Origin: Sweltsa coloradensis
Lineage: Eukaryota > Arthropoda > Insecta > Plecoptera > Chloroperlidae
Direction: 5' to 3'
NCBI GenBank assembly: GCA_024449915.1
Contig: JAMZAV010000892.1
Coordinates: 186,001-250,000, forward strand
Length of the DNA: 64,000 nt
The notes below the pieces were generated by a model that saw nothing but the letters and a program-made list of their open reading frames with translations, ran no database searches and was not told the DNA's origin. Both the position numbers and the translations under genes were made by a program. Below, one piece after another: positions 24,813 to 38,000 of the stretch (positions are counted from its first letter, which is position 1; each line of letters begins with the position of its first letter).

Positions 24813-26096
24813 AACAAATCTTTGTATTTTATTTGTATCATGTAATTTTAAACATTAACATGATTTAACTTTTGATAGAATATTGTAGTGCTTACTACTC
24901 TGATGTCTGTTTATCCTTTTCCTGAGTGACATCAGTAGATGGCCTATTAATGTTGTCAAATCAACAACTACAGTGCTAAATAAGCCAATCGGTCGCTGTC
25001 CGCTCGGCATGAAAACAGTATTGTAGTGCAGGGTGTGAATTGACGGCTTGGCAGAGGGGGGGATGGCCAAGTATATTACTTGTATGGGCTGTACGGGTTC
25101 TGGGGCAAAGCTCCAGCCGCCGGAGGCAAATTTTTTTGAGGTATTATTGCCCTCGAGGTGGCCTGAGAAGCGATCTGAGGTATTATTTTGAAAGGATAAA
25201 AAGAGTCCATTGGTTTGGTTTTTAATGTACAAACACTTCGTGGCTAGGAATATGTGTAAATTGACGCATTATCTATTATTATACTTTTCTGCGACAATTT
25301 GTGGGCAGTGCCCATTTCGCCGCTCTTCATTCGAGTGGAATAAGTAGTCTTGTAAGCTGTCATCCCCTAATTTCGCTAGGCGTGCGCCTCAGACTTCGGA
25401 CAGCGATGCCGATATGGAGGCTCCACTCCGTTCAATATAATAGAAAAGTAATTTAAATGTGTCGCGGGACCACATTGTTAGTTTTGATTTCTATTTGGCA
25501 ACGTCGAGATACATTGTATCTTAGTAGTGGGTCCAAAGTTGTGACGAAGGTATAAAAGGTACATGAGTCGGCTGTTTGTAAATTTAGTTTCTTTGAGGGA
25601 TTAGCACTACCCTCAAATAGGTGAGGCCAAGTATAACTCTACGAGATAAAGTCACTAGATATGTTATGAGATGAGATAGGAATCCAGAGGTGGGGATTTA
25701 TCAATCCCCGGCAAGGATACCTTTCAGTAAACAGAGTTAGGGATGAAATTACCAAACGGGGGAAATCGCTCCCATCCCCCCATCAATTTGCACCATGTTG
25801 TAGTGTAACATTCAACGTCTGTTTCGGAATTTGAAATGATGTTGACACTACGGGCGTGGAATGGGTTTGGGAACTGGATTTAACTCACACTGAGACTTAT
25901 AAACAATAATCAAGGCCTATGAACAAAATCGTTTGCTTTAAATGTCTTTATTGAGGCTATTTGGAAATGGCAGATAAGCGTAAAAGGTTGGAAGGAGTAT
26001 ATGTGTTTGGCTCAATCATTTAGCTTTTAGAACAGATTGTGCGGAATGCAGTGGCGGCTATTTCTCAGCGCTGTTGATACTGTAGGCTCGAACCAC
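24813..26096. other. Convergent intergenic region
   Basis: Lies between the 3' ends of ligase copy B (+) and the large minus-strand gene. It contains the minus-strand AATAAA at 25947-25952. A TATAAAAG at about 25552 has no gene downstream that I can support. Confidence 0.5.
25947..25952 (-). promoter_or_regulatory. Poly(A) signal of the large minus-strand gene
   Basis: TTTATT on the plus strand (AATAAA on the minus strand), about 145 bases beyond the stop codon. Confidence 0.55.
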
Positions 26097-29000
26097 CTAC
26101 TTCTTCTTCTTCTTCTTTTCTTTGGATTTGGTCTTGGTCTTGCTTTTCTTTTGTTTTGTGTCTGACTCTGACTCTGTCTTTTCACGAGGAGGAACAACAA
26201 ACACGACATAGACCTCAGTCTTGGCGAAAAACGGTTTTCTAGCAACCGAATTTGTGAATGTAAATACCTTTGAACCTTCATTGTACTCTTCTATGTGAAC
26301 CAGCGACCATTTCACAATCTTGTTTTTGACTTCTTCTTTCAATTCTCCGTCTTTGCCTTTTTTAGGGTTTCTTTCTTTACCGGAGTCTGTTTTCTTCACC
26401 TCTTTACCCGATGGGCCCCATTCAACGGTTGCTCGACCGCTGCCGTCGAAGTTCACCTTGACTGTGCTGGCTGTTGGCACGTTGGCTTGCTTTTTGTTGT
26501 CGTTTTGTTCATTCCCCTTTTGTTCCACGACCTGGTAGCTGCCATCTAGTGCCGCTAGAGAACCTTCTTCCGAGATATCATTCACATGTTCCTCGGAATA
26601 GGTTCTAGGTCTTGCATCTCTGGCCGAGTTCTTCTTCTTGTTTCTAGAACTTACGTCACGTTTGACCTCAAAGTCTTCGCCAGACTTTTCTAAAGATATT
26701 CGTTTTTCTTTAAAGGTTTTCAGAAAGCGTTCCCCGCGTTCAGTCGCGTTCTGTGAAATACGGTTCACATAGTGTTTCCACCTGGGACAAGTTTCCAACT
26801 TAGGGTAACTAAAGATCCTGTTCTTTGCGCTACTGTCGGAAGAATTTTGATACCAATTCCCTCGAGTTGGGCATGCATTGACGTCATGGAAAGAAGCAGA
26901 TCGGCCGTCGCCATCATTGTTGACAGGTTTCTTAGGAGGAGAAGTGTCTTTGCCCGACTTTGCATATTGGCCTGAGAAAACGGGTGGCCCTGTACCCCAT
27001 TTCATATATTCCGAAGGAGTTGTATTTTGTTTTGCCTTGCGTGACCTATGGTTTTCCTTACTATCCTTATTTTTCGAAGCTTTTTCATATTCCTTTCTTT
27101 TTTGTTGTTCTATATAGACTTCGAGATCCGATGTCCCAACGCCTTCCGAGATTACAAAACCTTGACTCCCAGAAGACGTTTCTTTCATAGAAATCCCGTC
27201 GGACTGTTTGATTGCCTGGGACGGAAATTGTGAACTTGTAGTAACTTGTTTGCGATCGTTTATGCAGTATATAAGCGTTTGCTTAATTAGCTGAGATTTC
27301 TGTCTAGCCAGATCCTGGTCTCTTTCAGCAGTAGTTACAATGATTGTAGATGTCTGCGTCTCAGTCGATCTTAACAACGGCACTGCCAATCTAACTGTCG
27401 ACGATGCCATACGTGTACTCGTTGATGATGAAGATGGGCTATTTACACCATTTGCCTTATCAAAGTTTTTCGAAGGTTTTTTAAGACTTTTATTTTTGGG
27501 TTCGTACAGGACATCAACTCTATCTTGACTACGTGAATCTTCATATGCCGTATGTTGGTAATTACCATTTGTCCTTTTAGAACGCTCAACGTTTTCGGAT
27601 TGTATTCGTTGCCTCGGTTCAAATGCAATCTCGTAATTTGATACATCAGGTGACGAATTTGAATACCCTTCTAATTTAGGTTTTTTTCCACGGGATCTAT
27701 TATTGTTTTCTGTGTGGTAACTATCATTTGATGGCGATGATGATTTGGACTCAATAATAACAGTTGACGATTTGAAGTTATCAAATTCATCGTTTGTTGT
27801 GCTATTGTGCAATACATACGAGTCATCTCTGAAATCCGGATTCGTGTCGTAAATGGTTGTTAATTTTGTTTTAGACGTGTCCGTGTTATTTGCCAAGGAC
27901 GATAAACGAGGTCTATGAAACGAAGTTGACGATTTGAAGTTATCAAATTCATCGTTTGTTGTGCTATTGTGCATCACACACGAATCGTCCCTGAAATCCG
28001 GATTCGAATCGTAAACGGTTGTAAATTCTGTTTTAGACGTGTCTGTGTTTTTTGCCAATGACGATAAACGAGGTCTATGAAACGAAGTAGACGATTTGAA
28101 GTCATTACTTTCAAAGTTTGCTTTCCATACAGTCTCGACATCACCTCTGTTTGGTTTTGGATCAACAGTTCCGAATCTGTAATGAGGATACTCTGCTTCG
28201 CTTGTATAGTTCAATATGTGCATTGGTGGCCGTTTATACTTCTTGCTGTAATGTTCTACCACGGGAGTTTGTCCAATTCTAGAATAACAAACATCAAAAT
28301 ATTCATCTGCTATAGGCCTAGATTGTTTTTTCTGCCCAACCTTGTCTACAGGATGTGACGAGGTATCATTAAGGTTTTCCATCCAGATTAAGCTATACAC
28401 TGGATCATGTCGTGTTTTTTCTGCCTTGGAAGGACGCGCCCTTTCCTTTGTAAGAACAGACTTTGAAAAGTTGAATGCTTCCTTTTTGTCATCGGATGAA
28501 GACGAATTCAAGGAACGCGCCTGTAAAAGCTCGGTCATCGCAGTCCTCTTGGGATTCGTTTCTTGACGCCTCGGTTGTGATCGTTTAGTTTCGTAACAAC
28601 TCGTCGTGACGTCACCGTAGACTAACCACGACCAGGGATTCACGGGCTTGTCTTCGTCAATCATGTGAAGCTTCGCTTGTCGGCGATGGAATGAACTCTT
28701 CTCGCCTTCTGAACTCCCCGATTCGTGGCTTCCCACCCGGTAGTTGTTGCGTCTCTTGGGGTTAAGTCTCGTCCTGCTCTGTGAAGCTCGGGTGTGGCCG
28801 GGAGTCTTGCGGGACGACCGCACACTCGTATCAGAATGTTTACGCGTGTTTAGTCTTCTTGGTGAGTTCCAGTCTTCGGTTTGATATTGAAAAACGTTAC
28901 CGCTCTCTTCTGAAACAAGCCAACATGGTCATTGTGTTAATAATTAAAACACACAATATACACAAATTCTACCCTGGGCCCATGACGTGTACCTTTTCTT

Positions 29001-32000
29001 TCACACCTGCTTACAGATACACAATTCACATAAAAATATACATTCGTATTTTGGGTGATGTACTCGTCACAGAACCGATTGTCAGTGGGAGACTTTAGAT
29101 TAAAGCGGACAGAGCCAACCATGTCAACACAAATCTATCGACGAGCTAATAGGGGTCACCTTAAGCCGTAGAAGATGGATGGAAACATTTCTTAAACTAT
29201 AGTAATATGATCGTAAAGTGTAGAAATGTTGTGTAACAGAGACATGTGCATATCCCCTTTTAAATTGGAGAAGGGTTGACAGGTTGGGAAAGCAAAGAGA
29301 ACGTAAATCCGTGCATGAAGGGTTTGGCATGACAAAACTTTTCACCTCTGATGACAACACTGCAGCTAATTTAAAGTTTTTATCTTAATCCACGACGCGT
29401 TTCGTCCTTTTAGTACTCGTCAGGCGGATGGTGGCCACTAAAAATAGCTAACTACATGCAAACAAAACTCACAACACATAACCAAACCACAGGCTGATTT
29501 TTAGTGGCCACAATCAGCCTTACGAGTCCCAGAAGGACGAAACGCGTCGCGGATTAAGATAACATCATTTTAGCTGCAGTTGTAATCAGCAGGTGAAAAG
29601 TTTTGTCACCCCCAGCCCTTCAGGCTGGGTTTTATGTCCTCTTTGCTTTCGCAACCTGTCAACCCTTCTCCAATCTAACTAGCCGATACGCCTTTTCCAC
29701 ACTTAGAATATCCTCTTTTAAGCAATTTCTAGTTTTAAATAATTAACGAGTGTGAAAATTGAAGCTCCATGCAAGTGCTCCAAAATGTATGTCAAATTCT
29801 CCGGATAAGTAAATCAAATGATTTTTAGATTGGTAATTCGCTTCTGAAAATAAGTCAGCCAAAGCTCATCCGACAGTCTGTCATATATTTACCTTCCTCC
29901 AAAGTGTATCTCGGTCTCTTGAAAGAATCACGCGTCGGGCTGTAGTGTTCAGTGTCCACTCCTCTAGACTCTTCCGCTGGCCCCCGACGCCGAGTCTGTG
30001 CTCGTCTTGCTTCCAGCTGCACATCGCCGCTAAATGCGCGCGCCGATCTAGTGTCTTCGTCCACTAGGATATCGTAGCTCTTCGAGGGGCAGAAGGTTGA
30101 ACTGTCTTTGTCCTGACGAGACCAAAATAATGTGCAAGAGCTCGAGCGATGTGGGTTGGTCTCCGAATTTCTTTTGCTGGACTCCTGAAACGAACATCGG
30201 GAGATTGTGATAGCAAGGGCAGGTCAGACAAAGCAGTCATTCCATGTGGGTGGAAGAAGAAATATATCATAGTAGGCCTACATATCCAGTCCTCAATGCC
30301 AGGAATAAAAAAAAGCTATTTCAGTTGGTCTATAAGAATAATACACATTTACTGTTAACAATATCAAAAATTGTATGATACTTAACGGATTTCGATGGTA
30401 ACATCATGGTGAAGGGAGAAGAAGATGAAGGAGGTAAAGAAATAGATGGAAGGACAAGAAGAGAGAGCTGGGAAGATGTGGAAGAGATACGATTGTGGGA
30501 GGACAGAACGAAGGAACAAATTTGGTTGCAAAACCCAAGCTGACCCTGCCAGAAGCAGGAAACTGCGATGGATAATGATGATGATATTTCGATATCTAGC
30601 TTCCCTGGGCTGGGGCTTGTGTCACTTACTGTGGTCGCGGTAAAACTTGCATATTTCGAATTAAGTTCATCTGCTAAAAACAAGATTGAGTAGGCTAAGA
30701 AGGCGAGTTTTTAAGCATAGAGGGACAAGCTCTTACAAGATCAGTTTGATAACATCAGTAGATACGTGTGTTGCCTGTCTATATCTAACAGCACAAAATA
30801 TATACGTTTCTATTTATAGGGACTGTAGTTATATTACTCGTGGTAGACATATAATTCGTAAATGAGCCTGATGTAAGATGGTCTTGTTAGTCAATAATGT
30901 AAATAATACAAAATATGAGTGGTCCAAGAATAGAACCTTGTGGTACTCCATAGGTAAGAGTTAAATGTCGAGTGCATGAGGATTTCCTTGATCCATATTC
31001 TTCTCTCAACGAAGGGTTCGATTTGAAAGTAATGAGAAAATGAATGTATTTGCAGCGCCGCTGATACCTATATCTTTTGAGGTTCAGATTTTGATGATAA
31101 AGAGAAATCAAAATCACCTCGCCCTAGTGCAAAAAAAGCGGTGGAAAAATGGAAAAAAAAACTTTATATTTATAAAAATTCGTTCCGTTTGTAGATTAGT
31201 ACGGAAAGACGAATTCTAACGAAGTTGTATGTTCGATCATGTGAGTCTTAGAATGTGTGTGCGTGTGCACTGATCTAGTATATAGACTCCTGACTCACCG
31301 AAGAGCCAGATGCCGAAGACCAGACTTCCCCATCATCATCTCTCGTCATCATCATAGGAGGGCCGCGATGTTTTGCTGCTCGGACTTTGGGATCTTTAGA
31401 GAGCTTGTCTATTAGTTGCTTGTGGCGCATCTTCGTGGCATGGTTTGAAATATTTCGCCACTGAAATAATGAAGACAAAACCAAGTTTTGTTAACATTAG
31501 ACTTAGTCAAAAGATTTGGAATTGGTAAATATACTATATGACACTTTAGTTCTAGAGTGAAAAATGCCTATCCGCTACTTAGATTGGAGAAGGGTTGACA
31601 GGTTGGGAAAGCAAAGAGAACATAAATCCCAGCCTGAAGGGCTGGGGACGACAAAACTTTTCACCTGCTGATGACGACTGCAGCTAATTTAATTTAATTT
31701 AATTCACAGTCACAATTAGTAAGGCAGCCTCTCTCGTTGCCACGGGTCTTGGTTCAAATCCAGGTTAAGACATGGTTGTTTTGTCGCCCAAGCACCAGAG
31801 TCTAGGAGGGAAGCCCCGTCACTGGTTGTGCTGTTGTGTGACTTTCCACCTTTCCTATCTCTAACCCCTTTTTTCTTAATTTTATTTATTTTTATTATTT
31901 TGTATGTATATAATTTTTTTTAAGTATGAATGAAGAGGCACCCTGGCCAAGCAACAGAAGGGGCAGCTTTCTCCCAGGGTTGGAGTTCATGGATGTTTTG

Positions 32001-35000
32001 TCACCCGAGCATAGAGTAGGGAGGGAAGCCCCCTTACTGGTTGTGCTGACGGTGTGGCTCAGTATGAATGGTGTTTGAAGTAACCTTGCTGATGATGACA
32101 ACATGCATGCAGAATTTGCTTCTTGCGTGGCCCTACCACAGGTTTGGTTGTGTGTTGTGAGTTTTGTTTGCATGTAGTTAGCTGATTTTTAGTGGCCACC
32201 ATCTGCCTGATGAGTCCTAGAAGGACGAAACGCGTCGTGGATTAAGGTAACAACTTTAAATTAGCTGCAGTCGTCATCAGCAGGTGAAAAGTTTTGTCGC
32301 CCCCAGCCCTTCAGGCTGGGATTTATGTTCTCTTTGCTTTCCCAACCTGTCAACCCTTCTCCAATTTAATATATGACACTTTATTACGTTCGAACATGTG
32401 TGCCATAGAATGCGTGTGCGTTTGCACTGATCTAGTATATAGACGCCTGACTCACCGAAGAGCCAGATGCCGAAGACCAGACTTCACCATCATCATCTCT
32501 CGTCATCATCATAGGAGGGCCGCGATGTTTAGCTGCTCGGACTTTGGGATCTTTAGAAAGCTTGTCTATTAGTTGCTTGTGGCGCATCTTCGTACCATGG
32601 TTTGAAATATTGCGCCACTGAAATAATGAAGACAAACCAAGATTTGTTGACATTAGACTGAGTCAAAAGATTTGGAATTGGTAAATATACTATACTAGCC
32701 TTCATGACAATTTATTACATTTACTGGGGCCAGATTGTTCTCCTATTCAAATGAAGTCATTCTCATTCTATTAGTTAAAACAAGATATCCTCTTGAAAAC
32801 AATTTGTCCACATGATTTAACAATTATTTCGAATAAATTTCAAAAGCTTCATGCAACCTTATAAGAAATTTAGCATAACACATCACTGTATAGTACTAGC
32901 GATAAAATCGCCGTTCTTCCCTTAACCTACTGTCGAAGTGTACACTTGGTGCAGTGAATAAAGTGTACACCTATTCCAATCCCAAAATAATGAGAAACTA
33001 AGAAAGTGCTTAAGAAGTTAAGACACAGGTTTACATTAGCAACAGGATGATCTACATTTACATTTTACATTGGAAACCGGACAGGGATAATTCCGGTTTC
33101 CAATGTAAAATGTAAATGTAGATCATGCTCTTGCTAATGTAAACCTGTGTCTTAACTTCTTAAGAGCTGCGCCATTTTAGAGCATTGGCATATTTTAAGA
33201 TTTCAAACCGTCACCGTCTTTGCAATGATTGCAACTGCGAAATTAAAAGTGATGTTTAGAAAACAGTAACGACGACGAGTAAACAATGGCAATTGTGTGA
33301 TTGATCCAACCCTAAATGATCATCAAAAGATCATCAAATGTCAGACCATGAACAATATTCATATATTAGCAAATGAACTACTCATAAAAACAAAATGGCA
33401 ACTTACAGTTTCTTTTTCATCAGATTTTTCCTCCGTCAAAAATGGTAAAGTGTCGCTTCTTTCTGAATTACGAGTACGAGGTAGTACTTCTTTAACTGTT
33501 GGTTCTCCTTCTGGTATAAATGAATTCAAAACCGATCTAACCCAGATACAATGGATTGACGCGACATCGAACATCCCACTAGTCTCCAAGACATCGCTGA
33601 TATTATCCAGCATTTCCTGACGTTTCTTTATTGTTCTGTAGTGTGATTCCATTATACCATAATCAAGATCACCGGACAAGGTTTCCATGGCGTGCGCTAG
33701 ATTCAAATACTCTTCATAGAGCCATCTTACAAATTTAATGGTCTCTCGTTCCACTTCTGGCATAAGCGATCCCAAATCATTTTGATCGTGTTGTGCAGAT
33801 TCAATTTTCCTTATTGTCTCGTTATCGGTTTGTTTATCAGAAACTGTTTCAACTTTGTCCACTCTTGGTACGTTAGTCTGAATTTCTCTAATAGAGCGAT
33901 CCTGTAATAATTCTCCCGCAGCAGGTATTGGTTGATTATCTACGTATCCGACATATTCTTCAACTGTTGGGCTGCCGCAAACAATTTCTTGAGACTTGTT
34001 TCCCTTGTGAAAATCACCATGACCATAATCTGTCTCGGTAGTACGTTCTGGATCATTTTCTTCTTGCTCCGTTCTGACATAACCACACGAGCCATTTTCA
34101 ACGGAAGTCTTATTTGCAGGGTTACTGCCATAATGTTTACCTTCTTCACGAAATGGTGCCTCTTGTTTAACGGCTGTATCACGTTTTTCTTCCTTTGTTC
34201 CATCATGGTCGAAAACATCTGTTCCGACAGACCTCTGTTCAATATTGTGACTATGCCAACTGGGGTATTCATCAGGGTGCTCTTGTTCAACAGCTGAAGC
34301 AGAATCTTCTTTTGTTCCATCCTGGCCAATATAAACATCTCCTCCGTCAGACCTCTGTTTAATATTGTCACTACGCCAACTAGAGTATTCATCAGGTGGT
34401 GCCTCTTGTTCAACAGCTGTAGCAGATTTTTTTTCCTTTTGTTGGATCATGACCGCAATAACAATTTCTTACTTCATACTTGTGAGTACTATTGTCACTG
34501 GACTCACTTGACGCTTCATGAAGTGAGGAATCTTCTTCAACATCTGAAGTGGATTCTTCTTTTGCTCTCTCGCTGTTGTCTGTGCTGTCGCTGTTGTCAG
34601 GCTCACTGAAACTTTCATTACAGTCGTCCTTCTTTGAACAACCCGGCTTTGGATCATCCCATATATTTTTTGAAGCTTTGGTTTCTTTCTCACTTTTGGA
34701 ATGACAATAGCAATTACTCTTCTGAGGTTTCTTTTTACTGTTGTCTTCCCCATCATCATCATCATCATCTTTTTTCTTCTTCTTCTTACCATTATCTTTG
34801 GGCTTTTTACCATTTGGTCCATCGGATTTGTCTGGAGAGTTTTTCTTCATGTCCTCCTGAGTGTCTGTCCCAGATGTATTGTCCTCGTTGTTGTTCTGTT
34901 CGTCTGTCCCAGATTCTTCGTCTGGTGCAAAGAACGCCCAAAGTCTTGACAAAGCTGCTATTACCGCTTCGTCGCCACTATGTCCCACGAGATCTCTCAA

Positions 35001-38000
35001 AGCAATTGGGCGCACGCCACCCCCATTTTCATCCAGTTCTTTGCCACCTTGTTCCAATTCTTCATTATTATTCTTATTTGCACTCTCACCTTTCTTGTTT
35101 TTCTTGGAAACTTTCTTCTTTGATCTGTCTTTGTTTTCACTCCCCTCATCAACATTATCGACATTGGCTGACTCATTTTTCTTTTCTCTACCCGGCTGCT
35201 GATCTTTGTCACTTGAATCATTACTAGACTTACCAGACTTTTTATTATGAATATTTGGACATGAGTCCATGTTACATGTTTTTTCAGTTTTCTTTTTCTT
35301 GTGTTTTTTCTTTTCTCCGTCGGGAGTGCTTCTTTTATCGTTGCCCGTTTCCTTGTTTTGTGCATCTACGTTTTTGGTGTCCGAATCCTTTTCTTTATTT
35401 TTTCTCTTTTCTTTGCCCCCCTCTTGGATTTCCCTATGTGGCTTTTTACTTGAACTTGCATCGGCAGAACCTTTCTCGTTTCTTGAACTACCTTCACCAG
35501 TGTCATCGCCAGTGTCATCGCCTTTCCAGACCGACGACAGGATGTCCAATATGGCATCGTCAATGGTTGGCCCTACCAACTCACTGAGAGTAGGTAGCAT
35601 TGGTGAAATACCTGGTAAATGATGATAAATATGATTAGATTCTATAAAATATTCAGATAATTATTAGTTTTACCAAAAACAGTATTGTAGACCTAAGCAT
35701 AAAATATTAACCTTGTCCTCTTCCCACACCCTTAAAATTATCTTGCAACGTACTTGAAAATTTTCGAAAATGGGAGTCCTAGTCGTTACAGACAGGAAAT
35801 TACTGAATCATAATTGCAATTCTAGTAAAGTTACGGTGACATATTCAGAAGAGAAGAGCCGTGTGGTTTTGAGCATTTAAACGATTCATTATTTCACCCC
35901 TAGTTTTTACTCCAAAGATAAACTAGGAAAACGCTCAGTTGGACGCGTTGTTGAGCGAGCACCGGTACGTGCAACACGACCCGAGTACGACATTCCCATA
36001 ATGTTACACACCAATAAGTCTTTAAGGTCTTGACCGATTTAGCTGAAAATTTGTAAAATAGGAGAGAATGGATAAAATCCACCGCCATCTAGAGGACCAT
36101 GACATCATTTCTTTGGGAAAAATATTTTAACTCTTGATTACTTCTAGGTGGCAGTGCATAGTGACCAGAATTCTCATGCGACTTTTCGTTGCCATGGTAA
36201 CGTTACTTTTGTTAAAATGTAATTTCTATCTACACTATTCGGATCAAAATAAAATTAACATATTCGTGACCGGACGGACATTCTAAATGATTTGTCTACC
36301 TCAGATTTTGTCGTAGTTTAGTTGTAAAAAAAAACTTAAGATTAACTTTAATGTAACTTTATAACTTTTTGAACGATTTTGACACAAAACTAATGGCATT
36401 CAATCGGGAACGAAGCTTGCGGATGGTCAAAATTTCAACTCGATCCAAGCCTCCGTTCGACCGCTATCATGAGCCAAAAAAGCTGCGCGACTTTCCGTTG
36501 CCATGGTAACGGTACTTTGTTATAATGTAATTTTCATCTACACTACTTATCGGATCAAAATAAAATTAAAATATTCGTGACCGGACGGACATTCTAAATG
36601 ATTTGGCTACCTCAGATTTTGTTGCCGTTTAGTTTAAAAAAAAAAAAACTTTTGATTAACTTTAATGTAACTTTTTAAATTTTTGAACGATTTTGCCACA
36701 AAACTATACAGCAACCCGCATAAGTGGTATGTACATGTGTGCAAAATTTCAGGTCGATCAGAGAAACGGTGCGACCTGTACCGAAGCAGTAACAGAAAAA
36801 AAAAACAGACATTCGAGCCATAAGAGTCAAGTGGAGACGCTCGCTACGCTCGCTCAAAAAAGCTTGTGATGAATGAAGAGAATCTGAAATAATGATAATT
36901 TTGATAAATCTAGATTCCTGTAGTGGGCCTCATTATTTTAGAAACCGTATTTAGAGTTAACCCACTCAGTCACATAACCACATAACATTGTGTTCTTACC
37001 TTGAAATAGAGGCTTATCTTTGCCTTCTCCCTTGCTAGTTGAAGCCCCAGCCAGGTAGTCCTCATACGTAAACTCCTTCTTCCTGTTTTCACACACCTCA
37101 CAACGCTTCGGGCCTCGTCCAGTCTCGTCTTCTTCATCCCCCTTGCTTCCTTCTCCACCCTTACATTCATCCGGACACGTGCACAACTTCGCCCCTTTCC
37201 GTTTAGACTTGCCACTGTCGGAGCAAGATTTCTTACAACTCGTCGCACATGATTCCGAATCACCGTCTTTCTTCTTATTTTGCCCTTTGTTTATTAGATC
37301 TCTTACAAGCGTCTGTACAAGAACACGTGGACGTCTTCTTATGTTTAGATGGATCTATATTTTTGCACGATTTCTTACAATCTTTGTGACAAGAATCTTC
37401 AGGCGATTTATCGTCTTTGTTATTTGATCTTCCTTTTTGTTTTCTCACCTTCTCTCCATTTTTGCATGTTTTCTTACAACCATCAGAACAACTGCTTTTA
37501 CCATTTATTTGTATTAGGCAACGGGTTTTGCTATTTTTCTTCTTGTCCTTGCCATCATCAACAACACTGTCGGTAGATGAATCTGAAGAGGGTGGATTTT
37601 CTCTGGTGCGTTTAGATTTGTTGCCTGGAGAGCCTTGTTTACCACCTGAATTGCATTCGTTGGGTGTTTTACAAGTATAAGTGCAAAAACACTTCTTTTC
37701 TCTCGGTTCATCTATATTATCTTCTTCTGATAGTGGATCTTCTTTTTGTTTTTTCATCTTGTCCCCATCTTTGCTTGGTTTCTTACAACCACCCGCACAG
37801 CAACTTTTACCATTTGTTTGTGCCAGACGATTATTTTTCTTCTTGTCGTTGCCATCGTCAACGACATTCTCAATAGACGAATCTTGATAGGGCGTGTTTT
37901 CTCTAGTTTGTTTGGATTTGTTGACCGGAGAACCTTCATTACCTCCAGAATTACAGTCGTTCGGTTTTTTACAAGTCTTTGTGCAAAAACAAACTTTTTC

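Noticed and set aside
25550..25560. TATAAAAG as a promoter
   Set aside because: No gene or open frame of substance follows on that strand.
33940..34413. Overlapping open frames on both strands within the large gene
   Set aside because: They are shadows of low-complexity coding sequence; the phase-matched exons explain the region.
34410..34475. A 56-nt intron (GTAAGA...CTACAG) instead of a frameshift
   Set aside because: Splicing there gives the wrong phase for the downstream frame, whereas removing one A joins frames and restores a repeat.
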